Source: JBMNHG01 sp045627705
GTDB lineage: Bacteria > Verrucomicrobiota > Kiritimatiellia > RFP12 > JBMNHG01
Direction of reading: 5' to 3'
Assembly: GCA_045627705.1 (NCBI GenBank)
Contig: JAZQOE010000004.1
Location: forward strand, 1-42,926
Length of the DNA stretch: 42,926 bases
Shown: one piece after another, positions 41,040-42,926 of the stretch
Numbering within the stretch: position 1 is the stretch's first letter
Layout: each line of letters opens with the position of its first letter
Notes under the pieces: generated by a model
Told to the model about the DNA's origin: nothing
The model's database searches: none
Seen by the model: only the letters and a program-made list of their open reading frames with translations
Made by a program: the position numbers and the translations under genes

Positions 41040-41609
41040 ATGAAACGTATGTACATTCTCGCTGGCGCGAATGGAAGCGGCAAGAGTACCATTTCAAAGG
41101 TGTTGTTGCCGAGTGAAGGTGTCATCTACGTCAATCCTGATGACATAGCAAGCAAGTTAAATCCGTCCGATCCCCTGTCCGCAAGGATAATGGCTGGACG
41201 GGCGACTTTTAAAATAATTGAAGAGTTGATTGTCAAGGGTGAATCGTTCGCTATCGAATCGACGCTTTCCGGCAATGCATATGTCAAAATGTTGTCGAAA
41301 GCGAAATCATTGAATTACGAAACGTTTATGGCTTATGTTTTCGTTGATTCGCCCGAAGTCTGCATCGCCCGAATCGCCACGCGCGTAAAGGGCGGAGGGC
41401 ATTTCGTGCCTGATGCGGATGTGCGCCGTCGCTATTGGCGCAGCAGGGAGAATTTCGTGCGCTTCTACATGGCATTGGTCGATCATTGGATGCTCTATTA
41501 CAACGGAGGAACCGATGGCATCCTTGTCGCCCATGGCAATGGCACGACCAATGTAATCTCAAAGGAGCGCTATGATGCTTTCATGGAGGGGTTATGCCTG
41601 ACTATGTAG
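41040..41609 (+). CDS. Zeta-toxin-like P-loop kinase
   Basis: 189 aa. Walker A GANGSGKST is at residues 9-17, followed by VIYVNPDDIASKLNPSDPLS, the substrate-site-like segment FAIESTLSGNAYVKML, and VFVDSPEVCIARIATRVKGG with GHFVPDADVRRRYWRSRENF. This matches the short zeta-toxin-like ATPases (AAA_33 relatives). Zeta toxins phosphorylate UDP-N-acetylglucosamine and block cell-wall synthesis; whether this shorter chromosomal form does so is unknown. The last codons overlap a 53-aa gene, the likely partner. No epsilon-type antitoxin precedes it. There is no Shine-Dalgarno. Confidence 0.88.
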   Translation: MKRMYILAGANGSGKSTISKVLLPSEGVIYVNPDDIASKLNPSDPLSARIMAGRATFKIIEELIVKGESFAIESTLSGNAYVKMLSKAKSLNYETFMAYVFVDSPEVCIARIATRVKGGGHFVPDADVRRRYWRSRENFVRFYMALVDHWMLYYNGGTDGILVAHGNGTTNVISKERYDAFMEGLCLTM

Positions 41610-41755
41610 AAAGAATGACGGAGATCGTCAACACCGCCGTACATGCCGCGCAGGAGGAAAACAGACGGAAAGGTATTCCGAATGTCTATGTCATCAATGG
41701 GAAGATTGTATGGCAGATGCCTGATGGCTCGATAACCGATGTCAAACCGGAATGA
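41594..41755 (+). CDS. Small partner protein of the zeta-like kinase (possible antitoxin)
   Basis: 53 aa: starts MPDYVERMTEIVNTAVHAAQ, then EENRRKGIPNVYVINGKIVW and ends QMPDGSITDVKPE. The ATG lies inside the 3' end of the kinase gene (16-bp overlap in another frame) and has an excellent Shine-Dalgarno, GGAGGGG at 41584-41590. The pattern of a helix followed by NxxxGIPNVYxINGKxVxQxPDG is one I have seen in small proteins encoded next to zeta-like kinases, but I know of no characterised member. An antitoxin role is inference from gene order, overlap and size. Confidence 0.75.
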   Translation: MPDYVERMTEIVNTAVHAAQEENRRKGIPNVYVINGKIVWQMPDGSITDVKPE

Positions 41756-41870
41756 AACCTTTTGTGATTTGAAGACGTCTCGCGATCGCTCCAATTGACG
41801 AGCCATGCGACAAGTGGTTGGCGGATTTGATTTCCCTATTGTCAGATCTTACGAAAACACAAGGTGGAAA

Positions 41871-42518
41871 ATGAAAAACTTCCTTCTTTTTGCAATCCTT
41901 TCGGCTACTGCCACGTTCGCATTCGCCGGCGAGCGCACGCATGCCGGCAGTTCCCGTCGCGAGTGCGCACATGAAAGCGAGACCTATTCGTGCGCTCTCT
42001 TCCAGGGAGACCATTATGACGACATCGATGGCTTCAGCCTAGGCTTCTTCCCAATGCACCGGAATGTCCATGGCGCGGAAATAGGGTTGATAGGCATGGC
42101 GATGGATGGCGACCTCCATGGCTTTGGGTATGGCTTGGTTTGTTCCGTCGTGGAAGGGGGGATGCATGGCGGCCAGTTCGCGCTTCTTGCGAGCATTGCC
42201 GACGAGCCTTCGGCGGGATTCCAGATGTCGGCGATCACCTGCATGGCGTCGCATGGCCTGACGGGCATGCAGTTCTCGTTCTTCAACAATGATGCCGTGG
42301 ACATGCATGGATTCCAGCTTGCCGCGCTTCACAATCTGAACCACGGTGTTTCGTCCGGTCTGCAGGTGGGGCTGATCAACCGGGCCGAGCGCTTCAAGGG
42401 CGTACAGTTTGGCGCCCTGAACATCGCCCAGGAATTTAAGGGCGTTCAAATCGGAATCTGCAACTATGCCGCCGATTCTCGCGCGCCATTCCTGCCTCTC
42501 TTCCGCGCCTCGTTCTAG
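41871..42518 (+). CDS. LA_2272-type surface repeat protein, secreted
   Basis: 215 aa. The signal peptide is MKNFLLFAILSATATFAFAG. The rest is a set of degenerate repeats with the pattern GxQxGLxN: EIGLIGMAMDGDLHGFGYGL, GGQFALLASIADE, GMQFSFFNND, GFQLAALHNLNHGV, GLQVGLINRAERFKGVQFGA and GVQIGICNYAADS. This is the repeat of the LA_2272/LA_2273 family found in spirochaetes and gut bacteria, whose function is unknown. A second group of Met-His (MHG) spots marks the repeats in the first half. The start is chosen at the signal peptide with AAGGTGG upstream; the frame is open 22 codons earlier. It is a single gene between the zeta pair and the edge ATPase. Confidence 0.8.
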   Translation: MKNFLLFAILSATATFAFAGERTHAGSSRRECAHESETYSCALFQGDHYDDIDGFSLGFFPMHRNVHGAEIGLIGMAMDGDLHGFGYGLVCSVVEGGMHGGQFALLASIADEPSAGFQMSAITCMASHGLTGMQFSFFNNDAVDMHGFQLAALHNLNHGVSSGLQVGLINRAERFKGVQFGALNIAQEFKGVQIGICNYAADSRAPFLPLFRASF

Positions 42519-42609
42519 ACTGAAGTCTATAGCGCATCTTGCCTTTCGGCGGATCGCTCACACGATCACGCAATGGATTTTTGCACGATTGCAGATTGAG
42601 GCGGCGGGC

Positions 42610-42644
42610 GCTTCTTACTTCTCACTTCCTACTTCTTACTTCTC
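42610..42644 (-). repeat. Degenerate heptanucleotide array spanning a stop codon, each copy keeping a stop
   Basis: On the minus strand the copies read AAGTAAG, AAGTAGG, AAGTGAG, AAGTAAG, AAG. The first TAA (42636-42638) is the stop codon of the edge ATPase. Successive copies carry TAG, TGA and TAA, each shifted one frame, so all three frames are stopped. Confidence 0.9.
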
Positions 42645-42926
42645 CAGTTCTTCCAGGCGCACGATTTCCTTGCCCTTGAACTGGTAGAGGATGAGGTGGA
42701 GCTGGGTGTTCTTCGCGAGTTCGGGAACGAGCGGGTTCGCCGCGTAGCGGCGCAGCTGCTCGATGCCCTCCGCGGCTTTTTCCGCGAGTTCCGCGTCCGT
42801 CGCGTCCGCCTTCGAGTGCTTCAGCTCGATAATGTAGCTGTGCGGGACGTCGCCATGGTACACGCGCTCCGGGAAGAGCAGGAAGTCGCAGAAGCCGCCG
42901 CCAAGCTCCAGCTCCGCGCGGGCGAG
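42636..42926 (-). CDS. AAA-ATPase-like / PD-(D/E)XK family protein, C-terminal fragment (runs off the window)
   Basis: The last 96 codons are visible. The PD-(D/E)XK core is clear: GGGFCDFLLFPERVYHGDV (catalytic Asp in FCDFLL) and SYIIELKHSKADATD (Glu-Leu-Lys), followed by the helix AAEGIEQLRRYA and the strand QLHLILYQFKGKEIVRLEE. This is the C-terminal domain of the DUF1703/AAA-ATPase-like family whose N-terminus is seen at 1-130. The two fragments may be paralogs. The stop codon lies inside a heptanucleotide array. A short GTG-started frame from 42863 should not be taken as the gene start, because the frame continues upstream with clear family similarity. Confidence 0.88.
   Translation of the reverse strand, partial: LARAELELGGGFCDFLLFPERVYHGDVPHSYIIELKHSKADATDAELAEKAAEGIEQLRRYAANPLVPELAKNTQLHLILYQFKGKEIVRLEELEK

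Noticed and set aside
42636..42863. A complete 75-aa gene at the right edge
   Set aside because: The GTG start is internal: the frame continues upstream with GGGFCDFLLFPER, the first half of the PD-(D/E)XK core, so the gene is a C-terminal fragment.

Overview
The window looks like a high-GC Gram-negative bacterial chromosome from the PVC group, most likely a gut or rumen member of Kiritimatiellota/Verrucomicrobiota. The evidence is a run of plant-polysaccharide hydrolases (GH52, GH5, GH78-like, GHL10-like) with outer-membrane proteins, a divergent EF-G-like GTPase, a UroD-family methyltransferase-like gene, and several AAA-ATPase/PD-(D/E)XK proteins. The taxonomic call is inference; there is no rRNA gene here.

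Layout. The left edge (1-130) holds the N-terminus of a minus-strand ATPase, followed by about 1 kb with little coding potential. From 16.1 kb down to 1.1 kb all genes run leftward: a 1379-aa secreted beta-propeller protein, a GHL10-like hydrolase, a DUF481 outer-membrane protein, a GH52 beta-xylosidase, a short 7TM-HD phosphohydrolase, a site-2 protease, an EF-hand membrane protein and a PhnP-like metallo-beta-lactamase protein. From 16.2 to 22.8 kb genes run rightward: EF-G-like GTPase, glycosyltransferase, rplU-rpmA-obgE, and an AAA/PD-(D/E)XK ATPase. A tRNA-Val (UAC) lies at 22.95 kb.

From 23.1 to 33.0 kb genes run leftward: a small frameshifted secreted protein, a rhamnosidase-like hydrolase, a Na/Ca antiporter, cmk, a 1455-aa beta-helix surface protein and an esterase. 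This block is bracketed by two copies of a 94-bp sequence. One copy starts at the tRNA-Val CCA end and carries a truncated gene start; the other is the leader of the intact UroD-like gene. From 33.3 to 40.2 kb genes run rightward: UroD-like, phosphofructokinase, GH5, CorA-like, PilB/GspE ATPase and xseB. A more AT-rich stretch (40.3-41.8 kb) holds an orphan gene and a zeta-toxin-like kinase with a 53-aa partner. A repeat-type surface protein follows, and the window ends in the C-terminus of another PD-(D/E)XK ATPase.

The most unusual signals are: (1) three arrays of tandem heptanucleotides that each put stop codons in all three frames, two of them lying across the stop codon of a gene; in one array the copies differ but every copy keeps a stop (TAA, TAG, TGA, TAA); (2) the duplicated, hairpin-forming UroD leader attached to a tRNA 3' end; (3) genes without a Shine-Dalgarno whose -10 box sits only 6-9 nt before the ATG, suggesting leaderless mRNAs; (4) an EF-G-like protein with degenerate G3 and G4 motifs.
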